Of a stretch of 64,000 bases of DNA, positions 12,263 to 23,678 are shown one piece after another. The DNA comes from Omphiscola glabra. Its lineage: Eukaryota > Mollusca > Gastropoda > Lymnaeidae. The stretch is from the NCBI GenBank assembly GCA_964017045.1, contig OZ024794.1, positions 52,806,608 to 52,870,607 on the forward strand. The letters are read 5' to 3'. The first letter of the stretch is position 1. Every line of letters starts with the position of its first letter. Both the position numbers and the translations under genes were made by a program. The notes below the pieces were generated by a model that was not told the DNA's origin, searched no databases, and saw only the letters and a program-made list of their open reading frames with translations.

Positions 12263-15200
12263 ATTGAGAAAGGTTAGCGTTCAGTGAGTAATGCAGGCGG
12301 TTAATTTCCGAATATCGTCTGCTGCAAGGCGCCTCGGGTTAGTCAAGAATTACAAACTTTATTGCGGGGCCTTTTGTACCCCGGACGTGCAACACGGGCC
12401 AGCAAAGGTGAAGGGCAACGTGTAGGGCGGCCATGTTGTATTTACACTAGCACACCGCCTAATTGCTTATGCCAGATTCCCATCTTGTTATCATGTGAGC
12501 ACGGATCTATCTCTTAGGTTTACTCAATAAGCTATTATTCCCCATGAGGTATGTCGCGTGGACTTTCTATTGAGTCGGCTGTCTATATTACTCTATGTCA
12601 GTGCTGTGAAAACTTAGTGATAAAATGGGGTGATGTGGGGGTGAAGCGAGAGAGAAAGAGAGAGAAAGATAGAGAGAGAGAGAGAGAGAGTGGGAAAAAT
12701 CGCAATCAGGTTAGGTAGAAGTAGAAGGAAATGTGAAACAATGTATGGGAAAACCCGAAAAAAAAAAGGATGCAACAAAACAATCAGCGTGTCGGCAAGA
12801 AGCCTTCTTCAGTGGAAAAATAAAGAGTTACACAAGTAAAAAAACATATGTTTTTAAAACCTTATCTGCTATGAAGTATCCGAAAAGACAGCAAGAGGAA
12901 TGTGGTAGACAGTATGACAGTAGGGCTGATAGTTAATATAAGCAAAATGAGAAGGAAAAGAAGGTCTACATCGATTGGTTATACAAACAATGAATGACGT
13001 ATTGCTATGGTTGTGACCAAACTGAATAATTATTGTAGTATGCCCCCCCCCCTTTTTTTCACAAGTTTTGTAGAGAACAGGAGTTAAAAAAACGCCCACG
13101 AGCATAAAAGATGTCGGTGACACCAAGTTAGCATTACCCCATTATTACACCACAAGTACACACATGCGTCACATAGCATTAGCTACTAATCAAATCGTTT
13201 TACGAAGTACACTTCAAAAGTGCCCGATTTTTTTTCTATCTTGTCTGAATACAACTACAGTACTGGAGATTAACTTTCAATGTACGGTTTCTTTTGGGAG
13301 TGAAATAATATTACGAAAAACTTATCAACATACTTTAGATTTAAAAAGCGCTCAGTTAAGCCTATTTGACAACAGTCCCATAAGAAAAATTTAATTCAGA
13401 CAATTTTAAGTTTAACAATTATATTTTTTACTGAAAGAAATTATACCCAACATCACCCCTCAAACCTTGTCAACATCTGTACGCAAAGGTTTTTTAGAAA
13501 AAAATACTAATCCAAGCACGCGAGAGTAGGACAAGCAAGTTCTCTGCAGCCAAGTAATATTAGAAACAAGATCGTGGGGCCAAAAGCCGACGTGCCAAGA
13601 ATATTGGGACGTCAATCAAACACAGCCCCTGGCCGTCATTTGGAGGCCTGCAACAACAGCCTCAAGATGGCGCCCATTTAACAGCCGTGGAGGCAGGCAA
13701 GCCTGATGTCTATCTGCGAACGGCCAAAACGCGCGGGATTCTGAAACTTTAAGTAACCGCATACCGACCCTGGGATCAGCCAGATGAATCCTAAAGGGCA
13801 GTTATTGAAATGGCTACCGTGATACATTGTGTTTAACACAACTGTGAAAAGCTTCGTTTAATCTGAGGGGCAAACACAAAGTTATCCTTTGATGGAAACT
13901 TGAGTACCCCAGAAGAAAAAAAATGTACCCACGTCCCATCTCAGTTGGGCAGTAATGACACGGAATACAAATAATTCTGAAGTTCATTTTCTCAAATATT
14001 TTTTTTTCTTTTCTAGAATAGACAATGAAGGATACAAGTATATGGTCAGAATTGTCATAGAGGCTGGATAAAAACAATACAGACATATTGTCATGAACAC
14101 TGCAACCATAAATAACCTAGAGTGAGCAGCAATTTGATTCTCGACTCCTGGATCAGATTTGGAAAGTTATTTGAGCGGAGCCGTGTGCATATTTTTGTTC
14201 AGATTCGCTATCTCTATATAATCTTATTTATTTGTGTTACCCCCCCCCTCCCCTCCCCCTCCCTCCCGCACCCCCGTTCTGAGGTTGTCATACGCCTCCC
14301 TCCCGCTGTTGGCGTTTCATTACGGTAAGGGATGCTAGACTTGACAACTTACCAAAGTAAATAAATGCAGTACAAAGATTGACGGATACCCAACAGTTGG
14401 GCGCACCGCAGCATTCGCAGGCCTGACGATAACGTAAGAGGATTAAGGACTTAAGAGATCTGTGCAATGATGGGGTCCGCGTGGCTGATGAAAACCTTTG
14501 TTCTAGGGCAGCGATTCTAAAACTACAGCTGCGGGTTCTTCTAGTGATGCATTCGTTGAAGGGGGTACACGGAGATATAACAGAACGCTACATGTATGAA
14601 ACATACCCAGTATGATGGAAACACTATGTATATAATTTGCATTAATTTTTAACACTTACATTTTTAAGTAGTCCCAATTTCAAGAATTGTAGGGCCCTTA
14701 TTGTAATGAAGGAATTTTTTACTCTTTCTTCAAAGCACTCTATTCAGTGTAGATGAAAATAGCTCTATGTGTTGTATGAATACATCAAACATAGTTCTAT
14801 TTCGCTCTCGTAGACGTATTTGACCCAATCACTGGTGCAAATAAGAATAATGCCATCATGCCACGCTAGATTTATTTTTCCTTTGCATGTAACATACACA
14901 GAGGCGTAACCCGGTATTATAATGATGCGTTCTTAAAATATCGACTCAAAATATCACGCAGCAACCATATCAATGTTCATATGCCACTTACTGATAAAAA
15001 CTCAATCAGAGTTCTCGTTCTTTTAATAAAGCTAAGTAGAATTGATCTTTTTTTGGATACGCTTCAGTTATGGGTGCAGGTAATCCCTTTGCACCTCCGC
15101 CCCCACCCCAAAAAAAAATCATGGATACGCTGCTGGCCGATGTGAGATCCTGATGGATACCCCCAAATCTGATTATACATAGAGCTATTCCCATAACATG

Positions 15201-15459
15201 CACACGCAAACGTTCCCGGTGTCGGATCCAATTTTGGACGACATTACGTTGTTCCCGCGACTCGGGTTTGGGGGGGGGGGGGGCGACCTCGACAAAGAAC
15301 TTAATGAATTGGTACAGAAAGTCGCGTGTACAATGGAGGTTTGGAAGAGTGGGGGTGGTGTGATGGAGGCTATACATACCCACGTGTACATATGGAGCAC
15401 ATTCCAGGGCGAAGCAGGGAAACCATTGAGACTTACATTAGAGGGGAGGAACTGCCTCT

Positions 15460-15462
<3 letters not shown>
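12263..15462. other. Non-coding stretch with unique blocks
   Basis: It contains unique blocks at 12300-12500 and 13560-13700 (CAAGATGGCGCCCATTTAAC), C/T-rich tracts near 14240 and a hAT-end-like CAGCGATTCTAAAACTACAG at 14508. No coding exon is recognised. Confidence 0.55.
12645..12690 (+). repeat. (GA)n microsatellite, imperfect
   Basis: A GAGAGAAAGAGAGA run ends in a pure GA stretch at about 12671-12690. Confidence 0.9.
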
Positions 15463-15504
<42 letters not shown>

Positions 15505-15531
15505 AGCGAGAGAGCAAGAGAGAGAGAGAGT
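15463..15531 (+). repeat. (GA)n microsatellite
   Basis: A GA run with a few GCGAG interruptions. It marks the end of a unique block at 15180-15460. Confidence 0.92.
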
Positions 15532-15595
15532 TTGGTTTTATTTTTTGAGTGGCCAGGAATGAACAGCATATGCTGCTTTGTACATTCTCTTTATT

Positions 15596-15876
15596 ATTCT
15601 ACCACACACAATATGATCCCCTTTATCATTCTCCCACACATAATATGATCCATTTTATCATTCTCCCACACACAATATGATCCCTTTTATTATTATTCCA
15701 CACACAATAGGATCCCCTTTATTATTCTCCCACACACAATATGATCCCCTTTATCATTCTCCAACACATAATATGATCCATTTTATCATTCTCCCACACA
15801 CAATATGATCCCTTTTATTATTATTCCACACACAATAGGATCCCCTTTATTATTCTCCCACACACAATAGGATCGT
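15596..15876 (+). repeat. Minisatellite, 32-bp unit, with about 128-bp higher-order repeat
   Basis: The unit is ATTCTCCCACACACAATATG plus ATCCCCTTTATC. Four-unit blocks differing by CATAAT/CACAAT and TATGATCC/TAGGATCC variants repeat twice in the same order. Confidence 0.92.
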
Positions 15877-16039
15877 CAGTGAACTTATCTACTCACACAG
15901 GTATTACCAGGTTGGTTTTGGGGCGGGGGGGGATGTGCTTGTTTCGTTATTAAATGGTGGGGGCGCCATAGATGAAAATTAAATTCTACATGTTTTCATT
16001 TTGAATTTTCATTCAGTCATACGCGGATACAAACTACAT

Positions 16040-16236
16040 TAGCGGTTCTCGGCCTGTGGGTCGCGACCCCTTTGGGGATCGAACGACCTTATACCAGGGG
16101 TCGCCCAAGACCATCGGAAAACACATACACCTTACAGATATGAAGTAGCAACGAAAATTGTTTAGTGCTTGTGGGTCGCTACAACATGAGAAACTGTCTT
16201 AAATGGTCGCGGCATTAGGAAGGTTGAGAACCACTG
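16040..16236 (+). mobile_element. SPIN-family hAT MITE, copy 2, complete
   Basis: It starts TAGCGGTTCTCGGCCTGTGG and ends GGTTGAGAACCACTG. The flanking 8-mers AACTACAT (16032-16039) and CACTACAT (16237-16244) match at 7 of 8 positions. It shares its interior (GTCGCCCAAGACCATCGGAA, GGTCGCTACAACATGAG) with the other SPIN copies here and has diverged independently by point changes. Confidence 0.88.
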
Positions 16237-16519
16237 CACTACATAATGCTCACTACAACGAGATGTTAGCTGCGGCTACGGGGTGTTAATTACCAGATGT
16301 ACACCATACGACAGTCTGCCCTGTTATATGCTATGAAAAGTGAATTGTATGATACACATCATTCTACCATGTTTTCAAATTACAAAAACTTGTAGGATAT
16401 TTCATAATTTTAACATATAGTTTTGTGATTAAATTCATCACAAGACACAAAATGTTGTGATATGTACGATTTTAAATTAATTACAGTTGCAAGAATTAAC
16501 AATAATGTGTTACCAATAT

Positions 16520-16735
16520 TAACCCCAACTTCCCCTAAATCTCACACTTCAATCATCACAATCATGTATGCATGCCACCAACAACCTGCCCTAAATCTTA
16601 CACTTCAATCATCCCAACCATGCATGCATGCACCCACAACCTCCCCTAAATCCCACACTTCAATCATCACAATCATGCATGCAGGCACGCACAACCTCCC
16701 CTAAATCTCACACTTCAATCATCACAATCATGCAG
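16520..16735 (+). repeat. Minisatellite, about 54-bp unit, 4 copies
   Basis: The unit contains CCCTAAATCTCACACTTCAA, then TCATCACAATCATGCATGCA, then a CCACAACCTC-like link. Confidence 0.9.
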
Positions 16736-17104
16736 CCAATAACTCACGTGCACACATACAAAGATGATACGACGACAACCAACTTTTACGGTTGCTTTTT
16801 TTTTTAAACCAGCTGACGACGTCTGCTCAGCTCATGTCGGTTTTGTTTGGCCTACTCTGTACTCCCCCACTCCCACTGGCTTCAATCTACGTAAGTTGCT
16901 ATAGGTCCGGCCCTACATAACACAGTGACTAAATCTTAACACCAAGATATAAAACAACAACAACACGAAAAAACTTTCTTTATCATGTTCCAATATAAAA
17001 CTCACATTTCTCCATTATGTTTCTAAAATAAGTCTTTTGTATGCATCATCAGTTTTATTATCCTGAGCCAATCTCTTCCCCCTCAAATGTGCCTTATAAG
17101 TATA

Positions 17105-17458
17105 CGCCCGTGTCTAACTTCCCGAACTTACGCTATAATCATGTACCCGTGTCTAACATCGGTTTTTTGCCCTATAATCACGTAACTGTGTCTCACATCG
17201 TTTTGACCCTATAATCATGTAACTGTGTCTCACATCGTTTGTTTGCCCTATAATCATGTAACTGTGTCTCACATCGTTTGTTTGCCCTATAATCATGTAA
17301 CTGTGGCTCACATCGGTTGTTTGCCCTATAATCATGTACCGGTGTCTCGCAGGGTTATTGTGCTCTATAACCATCTACAGGGTCTCGCAACCCCAACTTG
17401 CCCTATAATCATTTACCCGTGTCTCATATCCCTAAGCTGTCCTATAATCATGGGCACT
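17105..17458 (+). repeat. Minisatellite, about 39-bp unit, about 9 copies
   Basis: The unit is CCCTATAATCATGTAACTGT plus GTCTCACATCGTTTGTTTG, with more diverged units at both edges. Confidence 0.92.
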
Positions 17459-19854
17459 CATCACGTCACGCCCCCTTCCAAGCCCTCAGGCCGCTCTTGC
17501 AGCCCTGAGACAGCCTGTATGAGGCACACAACACATGCCGCACGAGCCTACCTGATTGCAAATGTCTGCAGCAGACAGATCCACGTGAAGGATTAACGGT
17601 GGTGGTTCAGGTAACGGCAGTACAGAGGAAACCGAGATAGGGATCGGAGCAAATTATTGTCTCAAATTAGTTCTTTAAGACTCGCAGGTGAAATCTTGCC
17701 TTCATTCCATCATCGGAGTGAGTTACTCCTTTTTTTTTTTTTGTGAGTGTGGTAATTAAACCGTAGAAATAGCGGGTAAAAATTTGTAGTTGAGAAAAAC
17801 AACAACCAACAAACAAAAAGTAGCTGAGCTCCAAGAGATGATGTTCTTTACCTGCTCATAAAATTATTTGGCTCTCTGCCTTCTTTCCTACACAGACATC
17901 GGTTCTTCTCTGTCTTCCCTCTTTTCTCTTCAATCGCTTCTCTGCATTCCTACTTTTATTCCACCTTGTTCCCGCTTTTTTCTAGTATTCCATCTTCTTT
18001 TAAAACATCCTCTACAAATCCAACCCCCCACTCCACCCCCACCCCTCAACCAAAAAAAACAAAACAAAAAAACTAACAAACAAATTACAAAATAAACTTG
18101 TTAAATAAATAACAAACGATTTAGAGTTCTTGACAACTTCATAATCTTATAAGATTAAAAAAAAAAAAAAAAAAAAGAACAATCTTTATTAGATATAAAT
18201 TATCTTGGATTGAATCCATTCATTAAAAAAGTTCCTGTTACTGATGTTCCTGTTACTGGATGTGCATACTGCATACATGTAATTAAAACATTTGCCATTA
18301 AAATAACACATGTGGTGATCACTATTCGGCTAGACATTTTTAGGTTGGATGTAAACAGGCAAGTGTCACCCTCTTGAAAATTGCGGGAATTACGGCTGCT
18401 ATTTAAACATTAGCTTTTTTAAAAACATTTTTGTCCGTTTTCAAATTCTCTTATTGATTTTTAGGAGGCTAAAACCCGCACAAAGACTCTATCCTTCCTC
18501 ACCGATAACCTAGTGAACATCTTTTTATTTGAAAAATAACCACAGAGAAACCTTTAGAAACACATAAATCTAATTGTTCCCATATTTTTAGAGAAGCAGG
18601 AATCAACTTCCGTTGAGAGCAATTCGGTGCAAGTATCTAAACTGTATTCGGTACTCAACGTGCCACTCTGCCCCACATATCCCATGGTGTATTGTTGGTT
18701 GAGTTCATTATCTCAAATATCAGGGATCCTATTTCCCATTGAAACACAACCCAAGGCTTTACTACGCACACATCAAACTCACATCTGGCAAAGCATCATC
18801 CCCTCGTTCTCCACAACCACCCAGAAACTTATTAAGCCTGTCTCGTTAAAGCCTTTTCCACCCGGATTCGTCTTGCAGCGAACCGACCGGTAACGAGCCT
18901 CGGTCATTATCGTTAGAGAATCAGGGGAAGGTAAGTGGGACTTAACGATGTATTTATGACAGAAAAGAGTAGCGTTTTCCTGACGTGATAACTCCGCGGT
19001 ACTTTGAGCGAATGCTACACAGTATTTGCAGATATCCCCAGGCAATCGTCACGGCAACCCGAGCCTCCCCGAGGTTTCCTTAATGTTCAGTGACAAAAGA
19101 AACGAACCAGGTAATTTGGAGTTTCTCACTTTCTGAACGCCAGCGATCCTCAAACAACTTCCAAAAAAAAAAAAAAAAACTCATTGATAGCTCTGACCTA
19201 GAGCAGGTCATGGCTTCAAAACTTTGTAAATATCTGTATGGAGAGTTTATCCCCATTTTTCATGTTTCAAGTCGACATTCTTCATTTTAAACTTAGATGA
19301 GAGATAGACTTGAGTGGGGTGATAAAATTATCGGATGTTGGATTCTAGATACGGAGTCATCGAATTTCAGACATGTGATTCAAATCTCAGTCATTCTTAA
19401 AGATTGTTAACTAAATAAAGAAGTTAAGATTTCTCAAAACTTCCGATAGTCACGGTCTCTCTGTCCATATTTTCAAACCCCAGTGCATCAAAAGTTTAAG
19501 CTTGAAACCGCACCTGCCACTATGCGTGTAGATCATGTTTTTTCTCTTATGATAAAACTATCCCATGCTGAGAACCACTGCTCTGATGGGTGCTAGGGTG
19601 AGCAGTCAAAGGCTAATTGATCTCAACAGTTTAAGAATTACCAGTGAGGCGGATGTGACAAAACAGCGCTATTGTAGCTTTCTCAGAGTCTGTGTACGTC
19701 ACGGATTTAACTGGTCAAGTACGGTACATTGTCATGAAGGAGTTGTCCTTTCATCTCCACCATTACCAGCTTTATCAGCTGTGGCAACCTCTTTGGCTTT
19801 AATTACATTTTTTCCCTCTTTAAAACAGCTGTTAAAAGTCGGACATGATACTGC
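17459..19854. other. Non-coding stretch, hAT remnants only
   Basis: The words CAGCGATCCTCAAAC (19141) and CTGAGAACCACTG (19567) look like hAT 5' and 3' termini, but the flanking 8-mers do not match, so no element is defined. An A22 run lies near 18155. There is no supported gene. Confidence 0.55.
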
Positions 19855-20190
19855 GTGAGGGGTCGGACGTATTTAGGGGTGGGATGTAGTGTGAGGGGTG
19901 GGGTGTATTGTGAGGAGTGGGATGTAGTGTGAGGGGTGGGGTGTATTGTGAGGGGTGGAATGTAGTTAGAGGGGTGGGATTTATTTTGAGGGGTAGGACG
20001 TATTGTGAGGGGTGGGACGTAGTGTGAGGGGTGGAATGTAGTTAGAGGGGTGGGACGTACTATGAGGGATGGGAAGTATTGTGAAGGGTGGGATGTATTG
20101 TGTGGGGTGGAATGTAGTTAGAGGGGTGGGATGTATTGTGAGGTGTGGGGTGTAGTGCGAGGTGTGGGACGTAGTGTGAGGGGTGGGATG
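19855..20190 (+). repeat. G-rich minisatellite, 19-20-bp unit
   Basis: The unit is GTGAGGGGTGGGATGTAGT with GGACG/GGAAT variants. The plus strand is strongly G-rich with GGGG and GGG runs every unit, and could form G-quadruplexes. Confidence 0.9.
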
Positions 20191-20477
20191 CATTTCGTAA
20201 ATGTGATTTAAAGACAGTGGGACTGGCGAAGAGAAGAGATTGGAACACATGTTTCAAACACGTGTACATTTGTCATAATCAATAATATCCAAACTATTGA
20301 TTATGGTAGGGTGACCAAACGTCCCGTAAAAACGGGATTGACCCATTTTATCGTACCCGGTGTCCCGAAAAAGTCTCTCGGGACGCCTAAATTTCCCGTT
20401 TCTAAAACCAACACACATTTTCAAATCACTAAAACTTCATAATTTATAGTTTAACTTCAAGTAATATTTTGGCTAGC

Positions 20478-20715
20478 TATGTAGCCAGTGCCAGTAGTGA
20501 TGTGGGCTGTGTAGCCAGTGCCAGTAGTGATGTGGGCTGTGTAGCCAGTGCCAGTAGTGATGTTGGCTGTGTAGCCAGTGCCAGTAGAGATGTGGGCTGT
20601 GTAGCCAGTGCCAGTAGTGATGTGGGCTGTGTAGCCAGTGCCAGTAGAGATGTGGGCTGTGTAGCCAGTGCCAGTAGTGATGTGGGCTGTGTAGCCAGTG
20701 CCAGTAGTGATGTTG
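20478..20715 (+). repeat. Minisatellite, 30-bp unit, about 8 copies, inside the hAT element
   Basis: The unit begins GTAGCCAGTGCCAGTAGTGA and ends TGTGGGCTGT. Because the unit is divisible by three, several frames stay open on both strands; these are not genes. Confidence 0.93.
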
Positions 20716-21105
20716 GCTCGCCTGATAGCTGCACTGTTCCCCCTCCACCACTCTGCCGACTCTGCGATCCCTGCCCATAATGATAATACTGAAAGAATAT
20801 TTTCGCTCATGAACACTCAATGGACAGACGAAAGAAACAAGATGAGAGTTGAGACCCGTTCTTCAATCCTGCAGGTTCTCAACAATTTCGAAATGGACCC
20901 GTTCTTCAATCCTGCAGGTTCTCCACAATTTCGAAATGGACCCGTTCTTCAATCCTGCAGGTTCTCCACAATTTCGAAATGGACCCGTTCTTCAATCCTG
21001 CAGGTGCTCAACAATTTCGAAGTGGACCCGTTCTTCAATCCTGCAGGTTCTCAACAATTTTGAAATGGACTGTTCTAGTTTTTACAACTTTATATATTAC
21101 GGACC
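20716..21105 (+). pseudogene. hAT transposase C-terminal (dimerisation) fragment, broken by a 43-bp tandem repeat
   Basis: Conceptual translation gives a hAT dimerisation motif around NTERIFSLMNTQWTDERNKM. The peptide ILQVLNNFEMD is then copied by the tandem repeat in shifting frames. CSSFYNFI after the array is the natural continuation. No intact open frame spans the region, so it cannot encode an active transposase. Confidence 0.75.
20853..21063 (+). repeat. Minisatellite, 43-bp unit, about 5 copies, inside the transposase relic
   Basis: Each unit starts GACCCGTTCTTCAATCCTGC. The first starts at 20853 and the second at 20896. It duplicates part of the transposase dimerisation domain. Confidence 0.93.
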
Positions 21106-22044
21106 GTTATAGATGGAGAATTTAATCTCTTAATTTTAGTCTATGGCTCGTTCAGAAACAGTCCATAATAAAGAACGATACCAACGTTTAAAAATAATAC
21201 CAAATACGACAATCAAGGCCAGAGCTAATTACAATTAATAACCTTTTAATTTGTGAACTTCAATTAAATAATAACAGCAAGTGAAATATGATTGAAATTA
21301 TAAACTTACAGATTTGCTGGTACCGGTACTGTATATCAAAATACAATGAGCACAAAATTGTACGAGGAAATAAGAATCTCTACACACAACAAAGTATAAT
21401 GACGCATAGCATGCCTCGTAATCAAGGAAAGGAAAATCTGTCCCTCTCTATCGGTCAGCCCTTTTTATAGGCAGTTTCAGATGATCATTCTGGAAATGGA
21501 ACACACAGTCTTACTGCTTCCAACATTTTCTAGATCGTTCTATCATGTTCCACAGAAACGGATGATAGTAAACAAAAGTATCGTCAAAGGGATATTTTTT
21601 CTAGCCGCCCCAACACAGGACCGACTTGAAAGAGGTCATGCACGTGGAAGGCGGGCAAAGCGTCTTAAAATACGTCATCCCTTATAATATATATTAGATA
21701 AGAAGGAGGTTTTAACAATAGCTATATATAGGACAACAGCCAAATATCCTCAATTTAAATCCTAGACTAGAGAAATGTAATTTGTTGTGTTGTATTATGT
21801 TGTAAAATATGTTTAAATAAATAAGTATTCTCTGCAAAATTACTGTTTTCGTTTATGATACGCCTCAGCCTCAGAGTGTACATTAAATTACAAAATTGAA
21901 GGTAAATTTTAAAAGATTTCTAGGTGTCAAAATAGTTACAATGAGCATATTTCAATAAACCGGACTGGAGGGTATACCCCAAGACAAACCTCATTAGGTT
22001 TTTCCCATTTTTCCAGTACATGATTTGGTCACCTTAGTTTATGG

Positions 22045-23212
22045 GTACTTTTATATAGCTACAAATGATTTGCACAAATTAAAAATAATATAAAAAGATG
22101 GGTCTGAAATGTTGTAGAGCTACATACACTGACACTTCAACTTTCAGCGAAAGTCGACATACATATAATATGTATACTTAAGATATTTGTTACAAATTTA
22201 TACGTTTTATTTGCTTTGCCATTTCGGAACAGTGTTGTAATTTTTGAAACATGATTATGTATAAATAACATGTTTCAATGGGCCCTGTCCCTGCTGAACC
22301 ATGAAATCAAATGGCGCTGGTGGGCAATGTATTCATATTTATTTATTTTAAGAGACGCTTAGGTTTGCCAGGTACGTGTGAACATATCCAATAACTTGAT
22401 ATTCATAAGTCCAGTTGGTAAACAAAGAGCTTAAAGTCAAAGTATATCGGTGCATTCTTCGTGCTCCGTGGACTGAAGTCTTGTAAAGAAATTCCAGGAA
22501 GATATCTCGCCCGACACAAGATACTATACACTGCACTAAATCTAATCCGTATGTCTATAGGGTTTCTATTTGAACTCAATCCGCACACTTCTCTGTACAA
22601 CAGTTGAGCCGAGATAATTGGATCAGTTCTCCAAACAAACAAACCACTTGGAGTCTTCATTTTGTGGTTTAAACTCTACGTCGGTGTTTTAAAAACAACA
22701 ACAACAAAAAAATAACAACAACTAGGGAGCGAGGTGAGATGAAATGAAAAGATAGGAGAATATTTTTTACTATTAAGCTTAAGAGAATCTCGTTAAGATG
22801 TAGGACGCCGTGACGCAACACTTGAGAAATGGAATAAAGATGGGAATTATTCGATGCTGTTGCCTGTCTTTGCGTGCAAATGGCGTGATAACGTGCTCAA
22901 CAAATAGACGATTTTTTTATAAGAACCAGAGCTTTTCAAGGATTTCAATAAATTAACGTAAAAAGTGTTGTTTTTTTAACTTGCCAATAATAAACAACAA
23001 CAAAAGTTTGAAAAAAAATTGTATATCAGAAAATGAACAACAAAGAAAGACACATTAAAATAACCACTGACTTATTTTAAAGTGGTGTAGATGATAATGT
23101 CCTTCAAAACAAAAAGAGTCAAGTCTATGTTGTAAGAGACATAGATACAGACGTCTGTCGTATTTAACACTTTACACAAACAGCTCACAAATGTTCACTT
23201 TCAACAACTTAC
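22045..23212. other. Non-coding, probably intron 1 of the membrane-protein gene
   Basis: This is downstream (minus sense) of the donor at 23213. A frame at 22348-22660 (minus) has no splice support or recognisable similarity. Confidence 0.45.
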
Positions 23213-23678
23213 CAGTAGATTTGTATCCAAACTTGACCTCCACCGCTGTCAGGAAGGTCTCCGGAAGAAGGAGCAGGAACGCCGCCATGACGTGCAGAGT
23301 CTGAGAGATGGGGCAAAAGTGGTTCCATACCCGCGTCATCCCGCGGCGCTTCACACTACAATCGTTGGAAGTGTCCAGAGAGCACCCCAGGGCGTGATCC
23401 CGGCCCAGCTTAATCCCGTCGTTGGCCAGGTTGCCGACTTTGATGAAAGATGTGACGCAGAGCATGGGCATCAGCATCAGGGATAGAATGGTAAACCCCA
23501 GCAGGAGCCCGGATTCGGTGGGGGTGCCGCCACCCCCGGGCCAGGCGCGAGATTCGGCCTCTTTGTATCGTGAGATGGCCGTGTAGCACGAGTAGGCGTG
23601 TACGCCCAGTGCTATGACACAGTAGCAGATGGACGAGAAGGAGTTGAGGTTTGAGCTCTGTGTTATGATTCCGACCAT
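23213..23678 (-). CDS. First coding exon of a multi-pass membrane protein (unrecognised; possibly tincar-like)
   Basis: An ATG at 23678 (minus strand) opens 155 codons plus one base, ending at a strong donor (CTACTG|GTAAGT at 23213/23212). Hydrophobic segments lie at about residues 12-34 (SICYCVIALGVHAYSCYTA), 57-82 (LLLGFTILSLMLMPMLCVTS) and 125-148 (HVMAAFLLLLPETFLTAVEV). A Gly/Pro linker with GGGG separates the first two. A soluble loop carries KVGNLANDGIKLGRDHALGC, which reads as a conserved motif. It reminds me of the insect multi-pass protein Tincar, but I cannot confirm that without a search. Base composition is far more GC-rich than the flanks, as expected of a real exon. Downstream exons should lie at lower coordinates; none was recognised. 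Confidence 0.6.

Larger units (their letters stand above)
20307..22036 (+). mobile_element. Degenerate hAT transposon with transposase relic and two internal minisatellites
   Basis: The ends TAGGGTGACCAAACGTCCCG and ...TGATTTGGTCACCTTA form inverted repeats. Flanking 8-mers GATTATGG (20299-20306) and GTTTATGG (22037-22044) agree at 7 of 8, a hAT-sized target-site duplication. Inside, 20716-20880 encodes the C-terminal dimerisation region of a hAT transposase (NTERIFSLMNTQWTDERNKM, then RVET and ILQVLNNFEMD), resuming at 21064 with CSSFYNFI. A 30-bp array at 20478-20715 and a 43-bp array at 20853-21063 interrupt it. The 43-bp unit is not a multiple of three, so the frame is destroyed. Most of the upstream transposase is absent. 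The remainder (21090-22010) is AT-rich and non-coding. Confidence 0.8.

Noticed and set aside
19141..19580. hAT element between CAGCGATCCTCAAAC and CTGAGAACCACTG
   Set aside because: The termini look right but flanking 8-mers (CTGAACGC and CTCTGATG) do not match, so two unrelated fragments are as likely.
22348..22660. Minus-strand frame of 85 codons
   Set aside because: No hydrophobic or domain pattern, no splice signals consistent with the exon at 23213-23678.
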